Positions 8,039-20,538 of a stretch of 54,976 nucleotides of DNA are shown one piece after another. This stretch comes from Achromobacter ruhlandii. Its GTDB lineage: Bacteria > Pseudomonadota > Gammaproteobacteria > Burkholderiales > Burkholderiaceae_B. A model generated the notes under the pieces. It made no database searches. It had not been told where the DNA came from and saw only the letters and a list, made by a program, of their open reading frames with translations. A program made the position numbers and the translations under genes. Where the stretch lies: assembly GCF_902859695.1 (NCBI RefSeq), contig NZ_CADIJL010000037.1, forward strand, positions 1 to 54,976, written 5' to 3'. Every line of letters starts with the position of its first letter. Within the stretch, counting starts at the first letter, position 1.

Positions 8039-11000
8039 TCAAGCCGGCTGCGATACCGGCGACAACTCCTGCGCTTGCCTGGCCGCGGGCATGGCGGCCA
8101 CGATCCGCGCCACGTAGGGCTGGACATGCCTGGCGTCGAGGGGCGGGCAGGGATAGACCTCGCCGCCGAACACCTGCCGGCCCACCGGGAAGCAGTCGAA
8201 CATCTGCTCCAGGTCGCTCTGCACCGCCAGGCCGTCCAGCACCGCCGCGATGCGGGCGATGGCGCTCTTGGGATTGGCCTGCGCATACGCCAGGGCGTCT
8301 TCCCGCCACTGCTCGAACGGCACGCTGCCGACCTGCGCGCCCGCGCCGCGGATGTGCTGCACCAGGCTGTTGAAGCCGGGCGCCTGCGGGTTGGCGAAGT
8401 CGTAGTCCTGGCCGATGCGGTCCTGGTCGCGGATCATGACCTGGGCGATGACCCCCGCGAGGTAGTCCACCGGCAGCACGCCGCCGATGTCCGAGCCCAG
8501 CAGCGGGAAACTGCCCATGGCGATGCAGCCCGAGATCAGGTTGTGCAGGAAGTCGCCGCGATCCAGCCGGAAATGGCCGCTGGTGGAACTGGCGCCGACG
8601 AATGGCAGGCGGTAGATCGAGGCCTTGGCCCCGCGCCAGCGCGCCGCCGCCACCATCTGCTCGGCCATGTACTTGGAGCTGAGGTAGCCATACTCGCGTT
8701 CGTCCTTGGACACCTCGTAGCCCAGGTAGCGCGGCAGCGTGGCGGCGGTCGAGACGAAGTGCACCGCCTTGCCGCGGCCGCGCGAGGCCAGCCGCAGCAC
8801 CTCGTGCGTGCCGACCACGTTGGGCGCCAGGTAGTTGTCCAGCGGCAGCATCCAGTCGACCAGCGCGCCCGAATGGCAGATGGCATCCACCTGGTCCGCC
8901 AACTGGTCGAACTCGTGCTCGGACAGGCCGAACAGCGGCTGGGTCAGGTCGCCCACCACCGGGTTCAACAGGGCCGCGTACTCCGGCTTCCAGAGATCGT
9001 ATTTGCGCAGGATCTCCACCTGCCGCGCCATGGCCTTCTCGGCGTCGTCGGCGCGCACCAGGCAGTAGGCGATGAGGTTGGCGCGCAGCGCCTCGTGCAG
9101 CAGGAAGGCGCCGACAAAGCCGGTGGAGCCGGTGATGAACACCGCTTCGGGCTCCGCCTCCATCGTCAGCACGTTGTCGAACTGCAGTTCCGGCTCCAGG
9201 TAGCCGCGACGCGCCACGCGGTCGTCCAGGCGGCGGCCGCCGGCCGCCTCCTTCGCCGCCGCGCCGGCCTCGGCCGGGGCTTCCTGGCTGTCCAGCCCCG
9301 CCTCGGTCAGCTTCTCCAGCAGGAACTGGCTCAGCGCCCGCAGGTTGGGATGATCGAAGGCGATCTTGGCGGGCAGCGCCAGGCCGGTCATGTCCGAAAG
9401 CTGGTTGCGCAGCAGCACAGCGGTGAGCGAGTCGATGCCGATGTCCTGCAGCGGCAGGCTGACGTCCACGTCCTCGGGCGAGGCGAACTCCAGCGCCTTG
9501 GCCACCTCGGCGCGCACCGCGTCCAGCACCGCGGCCTCGCGCTGCTCGACCGCGGTTTCCACCAGCAGCTTGCGCAGGCCGGCGCCGCCGCCCGCGCCAC
9601 CGCCCGCGCCGCGCGCGCCCGCCGCCCGGCTGAACAGCTCACGGTACAGCGCCGGGGCGCTGCCGCCGTTGTTGTCCTCCAGCGTGCGCTGCAGGCGGCC
9701 GAGGTCGAGCGCGGCGGCCACGGCCATCGGCGCGTCGCTCATCACGGCGGCCTCGAACAGGTCCAGCGCCTCGGTCGGGCCCAGCGCTTCCATGCCCTGG
9801 CGGCTGAAGCGCGTCTTGTCGGCATCGCTCAGGCGCGCGGCCATGCCCTGCCCGTCCCACGCGCCCCAGGCCACCGAGGTCGCCGCCAGGCCCTTGGCGC
9901 GGCGGTGGTGCGCCAGCGCGTCCAGGAAAGTGTTGGCGGCGGCGTAGTTGCCCTGGCCCGGCGCGCCGGTCACGCCGGAGATCGACGAGAACAGCACGAA
10001 GAAGTCCAGCGGCAGGTCCTGCGTCAGGCGATGCAGGTGCCAGGCGCCGTCGACCTTGGGCGCGAACACGTTGTCGAAGCGTTCCGGCGTCTGGCCGGCC
10101 AGCATGCCGTCGTCCAGCACCCCGGCCGCGTGCACCACGCCGCGCAGCGGCCGGCCTTCGCCGAACTCGCCCATGACCCGTTGCAGGCCATCGGCGTCGG
10201 CCGCGTCGCACGCCACCACGGTGGCGCGGGCGCCCAGTTCGGCCAGTTCGGCGACAAAGGCCTCGGCGTCCGGCGAACGCATGCCGCTGCGCGAGGTCAG
10301 CACCAGATCACGCACCTGGTGGTTCTGCACCAGCCACTTCGACACATAGCGGCCCAGCCCGCCCAGGCCGCCGGTGACCAGCACCGCGCCGTCCGGATCG
10401 ACCATGCCGCGGCGCTGCGTCGGCACCAGCACCACCTTGCCCACGTGGCGGGCCTGCGCGATGAAGCGCAGCGCGTCGGAGGCGCTGTCCAGCGGGAAGG
10501 TGCGCAGCGGCAGCGGCTTGAGCTTGCCCTCGGCGAACAGCGCGGCGATGGCAGTCAGCATCTCCTGGATGCGCTCGACGCCGGCCTCGGGCAGGTTGTA
10601 GACGCGGTAGGTCACGCCCGGATGGTTGGCCTCGACCCAGGCCTGGTCGCGCAGGTCGATCTTGCCCATCTCCAGGAAGCGTCCGCCCGGCTTGAGCATG
10701 GCGAAGCTGGCGTCGATGAACTCGCGCGCCAGCGAGTTGAGCACGATGTCGAAGCTGCGGCCCGGCGCCGTTTCGGCGAAGGTCTGCGCGAAGTCCAGGC
10801 TGCGCGAGGTGCCGATGTGGTCATCGGCCAGCCCCAGCTTGCGCAGCGCCGGCCACTTCGGCTCGCTGGCGGTGCCGTAGACCTCGGCGCCATGCAGCAG
10901 CGCCAGTTGCACCGCCGCCATGCCGACGCCGCCGGCCGCGGCATGCACCAGCACGCGCTCGCCCGGCTGCATGTTGCCCAGCACGTGCAGGCCGTACCAT

Positions 11001-14000
11001 GCCGTCAGGAAGGTCATGGGGATGGTGGCCGCTTCCTCGAAGCTGAGGTTGTCCGGCTTGGCCACGACCTGGCGCGCGTCCACCACGATGGAGGAACCGA
11101 AGGCGCCGCGCGCCAGCCCCAGCACCGGGTCGCCTGGTTTGAGGTGCTTGACGGCGCTGCCGACCTCGGTCACCACGCCGGCGAACTCCAGGCCGAGGGC
11201 CGGGATTTCGACCATCCCCAGCGCATTCAGCACGTCCAGGAAGTTCACGCCGGTAGCCTTGACCGCGGCGCGGATCTCGCCCGCCGCCAGCGGCTCGTCC
11301 ACCAGCGTCTTGACCGACAGCGGCTGGTCCAGGCGGCCCTTGGTGGCGATCTCCAGGCGCCAGTTGCCCTCGGCCGGCAACACCAGGCCGGCGTTGGCGG
11401 GCGCCTTCTTCAGACGCGGCGCCAGCAGCTTGCCGCCGCGCAGCGCGCACTCGGGCTCGTCGGCCAATGCCAGCGCGGACGCCAGCGTGTCCAGGTCGGC
11501 CGCGGTCTCGCCCAGGTCGACGATGCGCAGGGCCAGTTCGGGATGCTCGTTGCGCGCGGTGCGCAGCAGGCCCCACAAGGGACTTGCGCCCAGGTCGGAC
11601 ACGGGATCGTCGCTGCTGGTGCCGACAGCGCCGCGCGTCACCCAGATGACGGGCTTGGTAAAGCCGGCCAGCGCCAGTTCCTGCACCTGCACCAGCGCGC
11701 TGGCGGCCTGGCGGTGCGACGCCTTCTCGACCGCGCCGTCGCCGGCCCACAGCTGGATCACGCCATCGCAGGCCTCGGCCTCGTTCAACTGGGCGATGTC
11801 GACCACCTGCGCGCCGGCCTCTGCGAGGCGCGACCGCAGCGCGTCGGCCCACGGCGTGCCGCTGCCTCCCATCAGGCCCCAGGTGCCGCCGAAGACGGCT
11901 TCGGGCGCCTCGACCGGCTGCCATTCCGTGCGGAACAGGAAGCGGTCGACCCCGGCCGCCGCCAGCCGCCGCAGCGCCGCGCGGTCGATGCGGCGCGCAT
12001 GCAGGCGCTGCAGCCGGCCCACGTGTTCGCCATTGGTGTCGTACAGGTCCAGCGAGGCCCAGAACTCGCCCTCGCCCAGTTCGAAGTCCGCCACCTTGAC
12101 CCAGACCTCGGCCAGTCCGTCCTTCCAGACCGACAGGCGTTCGGCCTCGAACGGCACGAACACGTCGTCGCCCACCTGCGCCTTCAGGCGCTGAGTCAGC
12201 AGCAGCGAGTGCATCGAAGCGTCCAGCAGCGCGGGATGCAGGCCGTAGCGGATCGCCGACGACGCGGCCGCTTCCGGCAAGGCCACGCGCGCCCAGACGT
12301 CGCCGTCCACGTGCCAGGCGGCATTGATGCCCTGGAACGTCGGGCCGTAGCCATAGCCCAGTTCATGCAGGTCCTGGTAGAGCGCGGTCACGTCGATCGG
12401 ATCGCCGTCGGGCGGCGGCAGCTCGACCGAGTCCTGGCGCGCGGCCTGGGCCGGCGCCAGCTTGCCTTCGGCGTGCAGCTGCCATTCGCCGTCCTCGTCC
12501 GATTCCGGCGCGCTGTAGACGTGCACCGTGCGGGCGCCGCCCGATTCCGCGCCCACGGTGATCTGCATGCGCAGCGACACCCCGGGCGCCAGCACCATCG
12601 GCGCCAGGATGATCACGTCGGCCAGGTCCCACTGGCCCTTGACCTGCCGCCCCGCCGCGCGCATGGCCTCGAAGAACGCCGTGCCCGGCATCAGCACCGC
12701 GTCCATCACCTGGTGCTCCCGCACCCAGGCCGGCTCGTCGGCCGCCACCACGGTCGTGAACATCGTCATGTCGGTGCCGGCGATCTGCACGCCGCCGCCC
12801 AGCAACTGGTGGTTGGCGTCGTTCAGGCCGGCGCCGACCGTGCGCGTGGGCATGGGTTCGAGCCAGTAGCGCTCGCGCTGGAAGGCGTAGGTGGGCAGCT
12901 TGACCCGCTCGCCGCCATACGGGGCGAAGAAGCCGCGCCAGTTCACCGCCGCGCCCAGCACGTGCAGCTCGGCCAGGCCCTTCTGCAAGGTCTGGGTCTC
13001 GTCCTTGGCCGGATTGAGCGAGGCCACCCAGGTCACCGGGCCGTCATCGGCCAGGCAGGCCGCGCCCATGCCGGACAGCACCGGCTGCGGGCCCAGTTCC
13101 AGGAAGGTATTGATGCCCTGCTGGTAGAGCGTGCGCATGCCGGCGTTGAAGCGCACCGCCTGGCGCGCCTGCTGCACCCAGTATTCCGGCTGGGTCATCT
13201 CGCCGCGCTTGGCCAGCTCGCCGGTCAGGCTGCTGACCAGGGCCAGCTTCGGCGCGGCGTAGTCGAGCGACTGCGCCACCTGGCGGAAGGCGCCCAGCAT
13301 CGGCTCCAGCAGATGCGAGTGGAACGCGTGCGAGACCTCCAGCCGCTTGGCCTTGCGCTGTTGCTGCTTGAAATGCGCCACCACCTGCTCGATGCTGGCC
13401 AGGTCGCCGGACACCACCGTCTGCTGCGGCGCGTTCAGGCCCGCCAGCGAAACCTGCGCGGCCAGGCCGAGCGCGGCCAGGGCGGCCTCGACCTCGGCTG
13501 CGCTGGCTTCCAGCGAGGCCATGCCGCCACCGGCCGGCAAGGCCTGCATCAGGCGGCCGCGCGCGGCCACCAGGCGGCAGGCGTCGTCCAGGTCGAACAC
13601 GCCGGCGGCATGGGCCGCGGCGATCTCGCCGATGCTGTGGCCCAGCAGCAGCTCGGGCTGCACGCCCCAGCTTTCCCACACCCGCCACAACGCCACTTCC
13701 AGCGCGAACAGGGCCGGCTGGGTGAAATCGGTGCGGTTGAGCAACGCGGCCTCGGCGCTGCCGGCCTCGGCGAACATCACCTCCAGCAGCGGTTTTTCCA
13801 GCGTGGTGAAGCGCTGCGCGATGTCGTCCAGCGCCTGGCGGAACACCGGATTGGACTGGTACAGGCCGTGGCCCATGCGCGGCAGCTGGCTGCCCTGGCC
13901 GGTGAACAGCAGGGCCAGGCGGCATTCGCGGTCGCGGTCATCGACCATGCTGACCGCGCCCGCCGGCACCTCGCCGGTGCGGGCGTACGAGGCCAGCGCG

Positions 14001-17000
14001 TCGAGCAGGTCGGACTTGCCCTTGGCGAACACCACCAGGCGCTTGCGGAAGTGGGTCCGGGTGGTGGCCAGCGAATAGGCCACGTCCAGGAAGCGGTCCT
14101 GGATGTTCATGCCCATGTGCAGGTGCAGCTTGTCGGCCTGCGCCCGCAACGCCGGCACGGTGAAGGCAGACAGCACGAACGGCAACGACTCGGGCGCGGC
14201 CGCCGGCTTGGCGGCGCGGGCCGGCGCGGCCGGCTTGGGCGGTTCCTCCACGATGACATGGGCATTGGTGCCGCCGATGCCGAATGAGCTGACGCCGGCG
14301 CGGCGCGGGCGCTCGCCCGCCGGCCACGGCTGCTCCTGCTGCACCAGCGCCATCTGCGCCGCGGCCCAGTCCACCGCCGGGGTCGGCTCGACCACGTGCA
14401 GCGTGATGGGCAGCTTGTCGTGGTGCATGGCCAGCACCGTCTTCATGACGCCCGCCAGGCCGGCCGCGGCCTGCGTGTGGCCCAGGTTGGACTTGACCGA
14501 GCCGACCCACAACGGCCGCTCGGGCGTATGGCTGCCGCCGAACACCGCGGCCAGGCCGTTGCCCTCGATCGGGTCGCCCAGCTTGGTGCCGGTGCCATGG
14601 GCCTCCAGGTAATCGATGTCGGAAGGCTGCAATCCCGACATGGCCAGCGCCTGGCGGATCACGCGCTGCTGCGCCGGGCCGCTGGGCGTGGTCAGGCTGG
14701 CGCTGTGGCCGGCGTGGTTGACCGCGGTGCCGCGCAGGACGGCCAGGATCGGATCGCCGTCGCGCTGCGCGTCCGACAGGCGCTTGAGCACCACCACGGC
14801 GGCGCCTTCGCTCCAGCCGGTGCCGTCGGTGCTGGACGAGAACGACTTGCAGCGGCCGTCCGGCGACATGCCGCGCAGGCGGCTGAATTCCACATGCAGG
14901 TCGGGCGACAGCATCAGCGTCACGCCAGCCGCCACCGCCAGGTCGCATTCGCCCTGGCGCAAGGCATTGCAGGCCAGGTGCGTGGTCACCAGCGACGACG
15001 AGCAGGCGGTGTCCACCGTCATGCTCGGTCCTTCCAGGCCCAGCACGTACGAGACCCGGCCGGACATGGTGCTGCCGGCCGAACCGGTGCCAACGTAGCC
15101 GTCCAGGTCCGCCAGGCCGCCGGCCAGCGCCAGGCCGTACTCGTGGTAGCCCTTGCCGATGCCGACGAACACGCCGGTCTGGCTGCCGCGCAGCTGGTCC
15201 ATCGAATAGCCGGCCTGCTCGATCGCCTCGGAGGTGACTTCCAGCATCATGCGCTGCGCCGGATCGAGCGCGCGCGCCTCGCGCGGCGAAATGCCGAAGA
15301 ATGGCGCGTCGAACAGGTCGATCGGCGTCACGAAGCCGCCGCGCATGCAGTACGACTTGCCGCGCGCGTCCGGGTCGGCGTCATAGATGGCCGCCGCGTC
15401 CCAACGTTCCCTGGGCACTTCGACGATGCCGTCGCCGCCGCGCTCCAGCAGGTTCCACAGGTCTTCGGGGCTGTTGACGTTGCCCGGCAGGCGGCAGGCC
15501 ATCGAGACGATGGCGATGGGCTCGTCGGCCAGCGCATTGCGGCGCTTGGGCGTGTTCAGCACCGCCTTCTTGTTGCCGGCCAGGTGGGCGGCCAGGTCCT
15601 TGATGGTGAAGTGCTCGTACAGCGTGGAAGTGGACACGTTGCGGCCCAGCAGCTTCTGCAGCTCGGCCTGCACCCGCACCACCCGCAGCGAGTTGCCGCC
15701 GATCTTGAAGAAGCTGTCGTGAATGCCGATGCGGTCGTGGCCCAGCACCTCGGCCCACACCGCCTGCAATTGCTGTTCCAGCTCGTTGGTGGGCTGCACC
15801 GCCGGCTCCAGCATCACCTCGGTGGGTTCGGGCAGCGCCTTGCGGTCGATCTTGCCGTTCGGCGTCAACGGGAATTCATCCAGTTCGACGAAGAAGTCCG
15901 GAATCATGTAGCCCGGCAGGCGCGCCTCCAGCCAGGGCCGCAGCACGCGTTGCAGCGCGGGACGCGGCGGCGCGCCGGCGGCCGGCTGGTTGGCCAAGCG
16001 CGACAGCGCTGCGCGATCGACGGCCTGCGGCGCCTGCCAGGTCAGGTCGGGCTGCTCGCCGGCCAGCCAGAACACCGCGTCGAAGGCCCAGATGTCGCGC
16101 GAGCGGCTCGGCAGCATGGCCATGCGGTAGCCCGCCGCCTCGGCGGCCTGCGCCAGGTCGCGCGGATCGACCCACTGGCCCGGCTCGGCCGTGGCCTTGG
16201 CCTCCAGCACGTGGCCGACGCGCTGGTGCACGTCGGCCAGCCGGCCATTGGGAATATTGGCGATGGCCAGCGGCTTGCCGCCCGCCTTCAGGCTGCTGGC
16301 CAGCGCCGCCAGGTCGAGCCCGTCGCCGCGCCAGTCGAGCGCGGCCAGGCGTTGCGGCCTGGCGCGGCCGGCGGCCGGCACCCCGACATGCAGGATGACG
16401 TCGAAGCGAAAGCGCGACATCTCGTTGACGTAGGCCCCGTCGCGCAGCAGGATCTCGACGCGCGAGATCCGCGGATACAGCGCCGGCAGGTTGGCGAAGA
16501 ATTCAGGCGCCAGCACCAGCTCGCGTTCCGCGCGCAGGCCGCGTTGCGTGCGCCGGCGCAGTTCGTCGGCCGACAGGCTGCACAGGCCCTGGAAGTTCGC
16601 CACGTCGGCGTGGAACGCCTCCAGCAGCGCCAGGTCGCGCACGTCGCCCACAAAGATGCGGCCTTCGGTCACGGCCTCGGTGGCCCAATCCAGCACCGAC
16701 AGCAGATAGCCGGCGCTGGGGAAGTACTGCGCCACCGAGTTGATGACCACGGTGTCGAAGCTGCCCGGCGCCACCTCCGGCAGATCGTTGGCCAGGCGGT
16801 GTTCGCACGAGGCCTGCGGCAGGCCGCCCAGGTGCCGGTTGATCTGTTCGACCGCCTGGCTGGAGGCGTCGATGGCGCGGTACTGCGCGACCTTGGGCGC
16901 GACGCCGAACAGCACCAGGCCGGTGCCCGAGCCGATTTCGAAGACGCGCTCGGGGCCGGTGGCCAGGATGCGGTCGACGGTGCGTTGCTGCCAGTCGCGC

Positions 17001-20000
17001 ATTTCGTCGGCGGCGAACGGCAGGCCGTCGTAGCTGTTGTGCCAGCCGGCGGTGTTGAAGGTGGGATCGGCCGCGCCGGGCTCGTAGGCCCGGTCCCAGA
17101 CGTCGCGCCATTCGGTCACGGCGGTGGTCTCGGCGCGGCGGTCCTGCGCGGCGCTGGCCGGCGCGCTGTTGCGCAGGCAGTAGGCGACCAATTGGTCGTT
17201 GCGGCCCACCACCACGGCGCGGCCGATGTCTTCGTGGCTGGCCACGGCGGCCTCGACTTCGCCCAGTTCGATGCGGAAGCCGCGCAGCTTGATCTGGCCG
17301 TCGTTGCGGCCCAGCACCACCAGCTTGCCCGGTTCCTTGAAGCAGGCCAGGTCGCCGGTGCGGTACAGGGCGCCGGGCGCGAACGGATTGGCGCCGAACT
17401 GCGCCGCCGTCTGCGCCGGATCCTTGTGGTAGCCGCGCGCCACGCCGGCGCCGCCGATGCACAGCTCGCCGGCAAAGCCGGCCGGCACCGGCGCCAGGTT
17501 GGCGTCCAGCACGTATAGCTGGGTGTTGGCGATGGGCTGGCCGATGACGATATCCTCGCCCGGCCGCACCTGCCAGACGCTGGACCAGACGGTGGTCTCG
17601 GTCGGGCCATACATGTTCCACACCGACTCGGCGCGCGCCAGCAGCTCATCGGCCAAAGCGCGCGGCAGCGCTTCGCCGCCGCACAGCAGGCGCTTGAGCG
17701 ACACGGCGCGCGGCCAGCCCGATTGCAGCAACAGCTGCCAGGTGGTGGGCGTGGCCTGCATCATGGTGACGGCATGGCGGCGCATCAGATCCAGCAGCGT
17801 CTGGCCATCCAGGCTTTCCTGCTGGCGCGCGATCACCACGCTGGCGCCGCTGATCAGCGGCAGGAACAGCTCCAGCGCCGCGATGTCGAAGGAGATCGTG
17901 GTGACGGCCAGCAGGCTGTCGCCGGCCTCGCAGCCCGGCGTGGCGCGCATCGACAGCAGGAAGTTGCCGAGGGCGCCATGGGTCACTTCGACGCCCTTGG
18001 GCTTGCCGGTGGAACCGGAGGTGAAGATGACGTAGGCCAGGTCGTCGGCCTGCGCCGCGCCCGGCACGTTGTCGCCGTCGTCGCCGGCCTGGGCCAGCGC
18101 CGCGCCCAGGTCCAGGCAGCGTTCGGCCCAGGCGCTCAGGCTGCCGTCGCGCGCCGCCGGCGGCGCGATCAGCAGCGCCGGCTGGGCGGCTTCCAGCATC
18201 TGGCGGATGCGTTCGGCCGGGAACGCCATGTCGACCGGCACATAGGCGGCGCCCGTCTTCAGCACAGCCAGCAGCGCCACCACCATGTCGATGGAGCGGT
18301 CCAGGCATACGCCCACCCGTTGGCCCCGGCCGATGCCCTTGCCGCGCAGCACGCCGGCCACGCGATTGGCGGCGGCGTTCAGTTCGCCGTACGACATGGC
18401 CTGGTCGGCGCAGCGCAGCGCCACCCTGCCCGCGTGCTGGGCGGCGGCATGCTCGAACAGTTCATGCACCACGGCGCCCAGCGTGGCGGCGTCGCCGGTG
18501 GCGTTGAACTGCTCCACCAGCGATTGCCGTTCGCCCGCCGACAGCGCCTCGACCTCGCCCAGCTTGCGGTCGGCCGACGCCGGCAGGCGGCGGCACCAGT
18601 CCGCCACCTGCGCGGCCAGCTGGGCCGCGGCGCGGCGCGTGATCTTGCGCGGGTTGAAGTGCAGTTCGAAGGATTCACTGCCAACCAGCAGCACGAATTC
18701 CAGCGCCGGACGATCCTCGTCCACCGCATGGGCGGCCGGCACCTGGCTGGACACCAGCACGTCCGGCGTCAATTCGCCGCGCGCATGGCGCGCGGCAAGC
18801 GTGGCGTCGCGGCCGATCAGGTCGCGCCGGATCAGGCCATGCTCGCGCGCCCGGCCCAGGGCCTCGGCCACGGCCTCCAGATTGCGCGACAGCGGCGCCG
18901 CCGCGTCCAGCCGCGCCAGCACCGGCGCCCAGGCGCAGAACACATCGCGGCACTCCGGCTCCACCTCGGCGCGCGGCAACGCCACCGCCAGGTGGACCTC
19001 GGCCACGCCCGACGCGCGCGCCAGGAAGGTGCACAGGCCGCCCACGGCCTGCTCCACGTATGCCTGCTCGCGCCCGGCGCCCCGCGGCGCGGCGGGCAGC
19101 TTGCCCACGATCGGCGCCGTGTTGGCGTCGGCGGTCGCCGGCCGCGCGTAGGGCAGGCGATACGGCTGCCAGGCGGCCCATTGGCCGCGCCAGTAGGCGG
19201 TCGACGCGGACGCGGCGGTGCCGGCGGCGGTGACCTGGGCGCGGGCCTGCTCGCCCACCGAGGCCAGACGCGCGCCGGCCTGCAGACTGCCGCCGCTGAC
19301 CAGATCGGCAATCGCGACGTCCTCGCCTTCCAGGGTGCACAGCGCCTCCAGGCGCAGCGCGCGGTTACCCGTGGCGATGCTGGCGCCGAACGCGTCGGCC
19401 GCCACCACGTCGCCCGGCGCCGCGCCCGCGGCGCGCGCCTCGATGCTGACCTTGCGCACGGCCAGCACGCGGCCGTCGATCAGCGCCTTGGGCCACACCA
19501 GCGGGCTGCTGAAGGGTCCGTGGTCGGTGGCGCGCACCATGGCGGCGATCTGCTCGGCGTCCTGGTTCCAGTCGATCAGGCCTTCGGCCGAGAACTGCGA
19601 ATGGCGCGAAAAATAGCGGCGGCGGGACAGGTCCTGCGGCGTCTCGCTTTCGCGGCCGGCGGCCAGCTCGTCGACCAGCGCGCCGAAGCTCTGGATGGCG
19701 GTCTCATCGCACTTCAGGCCCAGCGACAGGGCCGTGTCGGTCGACTCGATCGGCACGGCGACGCGCTTGAGGATGCCGCCGCCGTCGATGATCTCGCCGA
19801 TGCGATGCCAGGTGATGGCGTAATCGGTGGCGCGGTCGTATACCGCCCAGGCCGGCACGTGCAGGCCCGAGTATTCCGGCAGCGGGCCATAGTGGTAGTT
19901 GATGCTCATGCGCCGCACGCGCTCGAGCAGCGCGTCCGGGATCACCGAGTAATTGCCGATACTGAAGAGAATGTCGGCCGACAACCGGGATTCCGGCTTG

Positions 20001-20170
20001 ACCGCATCGTCCAGGGCGTACTGCGGGATGCCGGCCTTGGCGGCCCACGCGCGCACGGTCAAATCCGTGGAAATCACTGCCTGTATGCGGTGTCCCTTTG
20101 CCATCAGCAGTTCGCCGCAACGAACCAGGACACTGCCGTCTCCAACCAAAAGCGATACGAAACCCGTCAT
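8039..20170 (-). CDS. hybrid NRPS-PKS megasynthase: FT-(half C)-A-MT-PCP-KS-AT-DH-ER-KR-ACP-reductase
   Basis: 4043 residues. Order and approximate positions: formyltransferase 1-300 with catalytic N91, H93, D129 ([12 protein letters not shown]); C-terminal half of a condensation domain 330-540 without HHxxxDG; adenylation from about 555 ([11 protein letters not shown] near 715, YGPTETT) whose pocket residues read D-I-L-Q-L-G-M-V-W-K, close to known glycine codes; a SAM methyltransferase (FEIGSGTG near 1080) inserted before [12 protein letters not shown] (about 1440); PCP (GGNSLR about 1493); KS with Cys, His, His (TACSSS about 1720, EAHGTGT, SNLGHT); AT with GHSIGE and HAFH (malonyl type); DH (about 2486; H.D pair present); ER (HAAAGGVG); KR (LDD, B type); ACP (GIDSLT about 3580); NAD(P)H reductase (ITGSTGFVG about 3680) for reductive release. 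AGGAAG precedes the ATG. Pocket alignment was done by eye. Confidence 0.95.
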   Translation of the reverse strand: MTGFVSLLVGDGSVLVRCGELLMAKGHRIQAVISTDLTVRAWAAKAGIPQYALDDAVKPESRLSADILFSIGNYSVIPDALLERVRRMSINYHYGPLPEYSGLHVPAWAVYDRATDYAITWHRIGEIIDGGGILKRVAVPIESTDTALSLGLKCDETAIQSFGALVDELAAGRESETPQDLSRRRYFSRHSQFSAEGLIDWNQDAEQIAAMVRATDHGPFSSPLVWPKALIDGRVLAVRKVSIEARAAGAAPGDVVAADAFGASIATGNRALRLEALCTLEGEDVAIADLVSGGSLQAGARLASVGEQARAQVTAAGTAASASTAYWRGQWAAWQPYRLPYARPATADANTAPIVGKLPAAPRGAGREQAYVEQAVGGLCTFLARASGVAEVHLAVALPRAEVEPECRDVFCAWAPVLARLDAAAPLSRNLEAVAEALGRAREHGLIRRDLIGRDATLAARHARGELTPDVLVSSQVPAAHAVDEDRPALEFVLLVGSESFELHFNPRKITRRAAAQLAAQVADWCRRLPASADRKLGEVEALSAGERQSLVEQFNATGDAATLGAVVHELFEHAAAQHAGRVALRCADQAMSYGELNAAANRVAGVLRGKGIGRGQRVGVCLDRSIDMVVALLAVLKTGAAYVPVDMAFPAERIRQMLEAAQPALLIAPPAARDGSLSAWAERCLDLGAALAQAGDDGDNVPGAAQADDLAYVIFTSGSTGKPKGVEVTHGALGNFLLSMRATPGCEAGDSLLAVTTISFDIAALELFLPLISGASVVIARQQESLDGQTLLDLMRRHAVTMMQATPTTWQLLLQSGWPRAVSLKRLLCGGEALPRALADELLARAESVWNMYGPTETTVWSSVWQVRPGEDIVIGQPIANTQLYVLDANLAPVPAGFAGELCIGGAGVARGYHKDPAQTAAQFGANPFAPGALYRTGDLACFKEPGKLVVLGRNDGQIKLRGFRIELGEVEAAVASHEDIGRAVVVGRNDQLVAYCLRNSAPASAAQDRRAETTAVTEWRDVWDRAYEPGAADPTFNTAGWHNSYDGLPFAADEMRDWQQRTVDRILATGPERVFEIGSGTGLVLFGVAPKVAQYRAIDASSQAVEQINRHLGGLPQASCEHRLANDLPEVAPGSFDTVVINSVAQYFPSAGYLLSVLDWATEAVTEGRIFVGDVRDLALLEAFHADVANFQGLCSLSADELRRRTQRGLRAERELVLAPEFFANLPALYPRISRVEILLRDGAYVNEMSRFRFDVILHVGVPAAGRARPQRLAALDWRGDGLDLAALASSLKAGGKPLAIANIPNGRLADVHQRVGHVLEAKATAEPGQWVDPRDLAQAAEAAGYRMAMLPSRSRDIWAFDAVFWLAGEQPDLTWQAPQAVDRAALSRLANQPAAGAPPRPALQRVLRPWLEARLPGYMIPDFFVELDEFPLTPNGKIDRKALPEPTEVMLEPAVQPTNELEQQLQAVWAEVLGHDRIGIHDSFFKIGGNSLRVVRVQAELQKLLGRNVSTSTLYEHFTIKDLAAHLAGNKKAVLNTPKRRNALADEPIAIVSMACRLPGNVNSPEDLWNLLERGGDGIVEVPRERWDAAAIYDADPDARGKSYCMRGGFVTPIDLFDAPFFGISPREARALDPAQRMMLEVTSEAIEQAGYSMDQLRGSQTGVFVGIGKGYHEYGLALAGGLADLDGYVGTGSAGSTMSGRVSYVLGLEGPSMTVDTACSSSLVTTHLACNALRQGECDLAVAAGVTLMLSPDLHVEFSRLRGMSPDGRCKSFSSSTDGTGWSEGAAVVVLKRLSDAQRDGDPILAVLRGTAVNHAGHSASLTTPSGPAQQRVIRQALAMSGLQPSDIDYLEAHGTGTKLGDPIEGNGLAAVFGGSHTPERPLWVGSVKSNLGHTQAAAGLAGVMKTVLAMHHDKLPITLHVVEPTPAVDWAAAQMALVQQEQPWPAGERPRRAGVSSFGIGGTNAHVIVEEPPKPAAPARAAKPAAAPESLPFVLSAFTVPALRAQADKLHLHMGMNIQDRFLDVAYSLATTRTHFRKRLVVFAKGKSDLLDALASYARTGEVPAGAVSMVDDRDRECRLALLFTGQGSQLPRMGHGLYQSNPVFRQALDDIAQRFTTLEKPLLEVMFAEAGSAEAALLNRTDFTQPALFALEVALWRVWESWGVQPELLLGHSIGEIAAAHAAGVFDLDDACRLVAARGRLMQALPAGGGMASLEASAAEVEAALAALGLAAQVSLAGLNAPQQTVVSGDLASIEQVVAHFKQQQRKAKRLEVSHAFHSHLLEPMLGAFRQVAQSLDYAAPKLALVSSLTGELAKRGEMTQPEYWVQQARQAVRFNAGMRTLYQQGINTFLELGPQPVLSGMGAACLADDGPVTWVASLNPAKDETQTLQKGLAELHVLGAAVNWRGFFAPYGGERVKLPTYAFQRERYWLEPMPTRTVGAGLNDANHQLLGGGVQIAGTDMTMFTTVVAADEPAWVREHQVMDAVLMPGTAFFEAMRAAGRQVKGQWDLADVIILAPMVLAPGVSLRMQITVGAESGGARTVHVYSAPESDEDGEWQLHAEGKLAPAQAARQDSVELPPPDGDPIDVTALYQDLHELGYGYGPTFQGINAAWHVDGDVWARVALPEAAASSAIRYGLHPALLDASMHSLLLTQRLKAQVGDDVFVPFEAERLSVWKDGLAEVWVKVADFELGEGEFWASLDLYDTNGEHVGRLQRLHARRIDRAALRRLAAAGVDRFLFRTEWQPVEAPEAVFGGTWGLMGGSGTPWADALRSRLAEAGAQVVDIAQLNEAEACDGVIQLWAGDGAVEKASHRQAASALVQVQELALAGFTKPVIWVTRGAVGTSSDDPVSDLGASPLWGLLRTARNEHPELALRIVDLGETAADLDTLASALALADEPECALRGGKLLAPRLKKAPANAGLVLPAEGNWRLEIATKGRLDQPLSVKTLVDEPLAAGEIRAAVKATGVNFLDVLNALGMVEIPALGLEFAGVVTEVGSAVKHLKPGDPVLGLARGAFGSSIVVDARQVVAKPDNLSFEEAATIPMTFLTAWYGLHVLGNMQPGERVLVHAAAGGVGMAAVQLALLHGAEVYGTASEPKWPALRKLGLADDHIGTSRSLDFAQTFAETAPGRSFDIVLNSLAREFIDASFAMLKPGGRFLEMGKIDLRDQAWVEANHPGVTYRVYNLPEAGVERIQEMLTAIAALFAEGKLKPLPLRTFPLDSASDALRFIAQARHVGKVVLVPTQRRGMVDPDGAVLVTGGLGGLGRYVSKWLVQNHQVRDLVLTSRSGMRSPDAEAFVAELAELGARATVVACDAADADGLQRVMGEFGEGRPLRGVVHAAGVLDDGMLAGQTPERFDNVFAPKVDGAWHLHRLTQDLPLDFFVLFSSISGVTGAPGQGNYAAANTFLDALAHHRRAKGLAATSVAWGAWDGQGMAARLSDADKTRFSRQGMEALGPTEALDLFEAAVMSDAPMAVAAALDLGRLQRTLEDNNGGSAPALYRELFSRAAGARGAGGGAGGGAGLRKLLVETAVEQREAAVLDAVRAEVAKALEFASPEDVDVSLPLQDIGIDSLTAVLLRNQLSDMTGLALPAKIAFDHPNLRALSQFLLEKLTEAGLDSQEAPAEAGAAAKEAAGGRRLDDRVARRGYLEPELQFDNVLTMEAEPEAVFITGSTGFVGAFLLHEALRANLIAYCLVRADDAEKAMARQVEILRKYDLWKPEYAALLNPVVGDLTQPLFGLSEHEFDQLADQVDAICHSGALVDWMLPLDNYLAPNVVGTHEVLRLASRGRGKAVHFVSTAATLPRYLGYEVSKDEREYGYLSSKYMAEQMVAAARWRGAKASIYRLPFVGASSTSGHFRLDRGDFLHNLISGCIAMGSFPLLGSDIGGVLPVDYLAGVIAQVMIRDQDRIGQDYDFANPQAPGFNSLVQHIRGAGAQVGSVPFEQWREDALAYAQANPKSAIARIAAVLDGLAVQSDLEQMFDCFPVGRQVFGGEVYPCPPLDARHVQPYVARIVAAMPAARQAQELSPVSQPA

Positions 20171-20473
20171 GATCTGTTCTTCCTATGAAAGACATTCTGA
20201 CCCTGGCGGCAGCACGTTTTTTTCTAATGCGTTGCCTGCCGCCCGCATGCTCGCGTCGACGAATTCTTATACAGATGATTTGAAAATTCCAGACGCGTCA
20301 CTGCCGCCGAACACGTACGTACACCCCCATTTTTTCGAGCAAAAGCGCGCATCGCGGCGCCTTGCGGCTGCCCGCGTCAAACGCCGTATCGAACACAGGT
20401 GAACATGTCCGCAAGCCCCTGAATATGGGCGTCTTCGTCGTATTTCGCGCGTCATGCGGCGGCCTCGGCGCGG

Positions 20474-20506
20474 CGCGTTCGCGGCGCGCCGGGCGCCGCG
20501 AACGCG
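20474..20506. repeat. long perfect hairpin (14-base arms) in the divergent control region
   Basis: Arms 20474-20487 and 20493-20506 are perfectly complementary around a 5-base loop; the left arm reads CGCGTTCGCGGCGC. No T-tract follows on either strand, so it is not a standard terminator. It abuts the TACGTA box at 20508. It could be a DNA-binding site, an insulator between divergent units, or a 5'-leader structure. Confidence 0.6.
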
Positions 20507-20538
20507 GTACGTACGGGTCCCCGCGAGCCACGCCGCAC

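Noticed and set aside
6641..14287. A 2548-codon open frame on the plus strand opposite the megasynthase (also long ones at 14396-17518 and 17723-20188)
   Set aside because: Translation is rich in Gln, Arg, His and Ala without domains; it is the mirror of the strongly biased codons of the real minus-strand synthetase.
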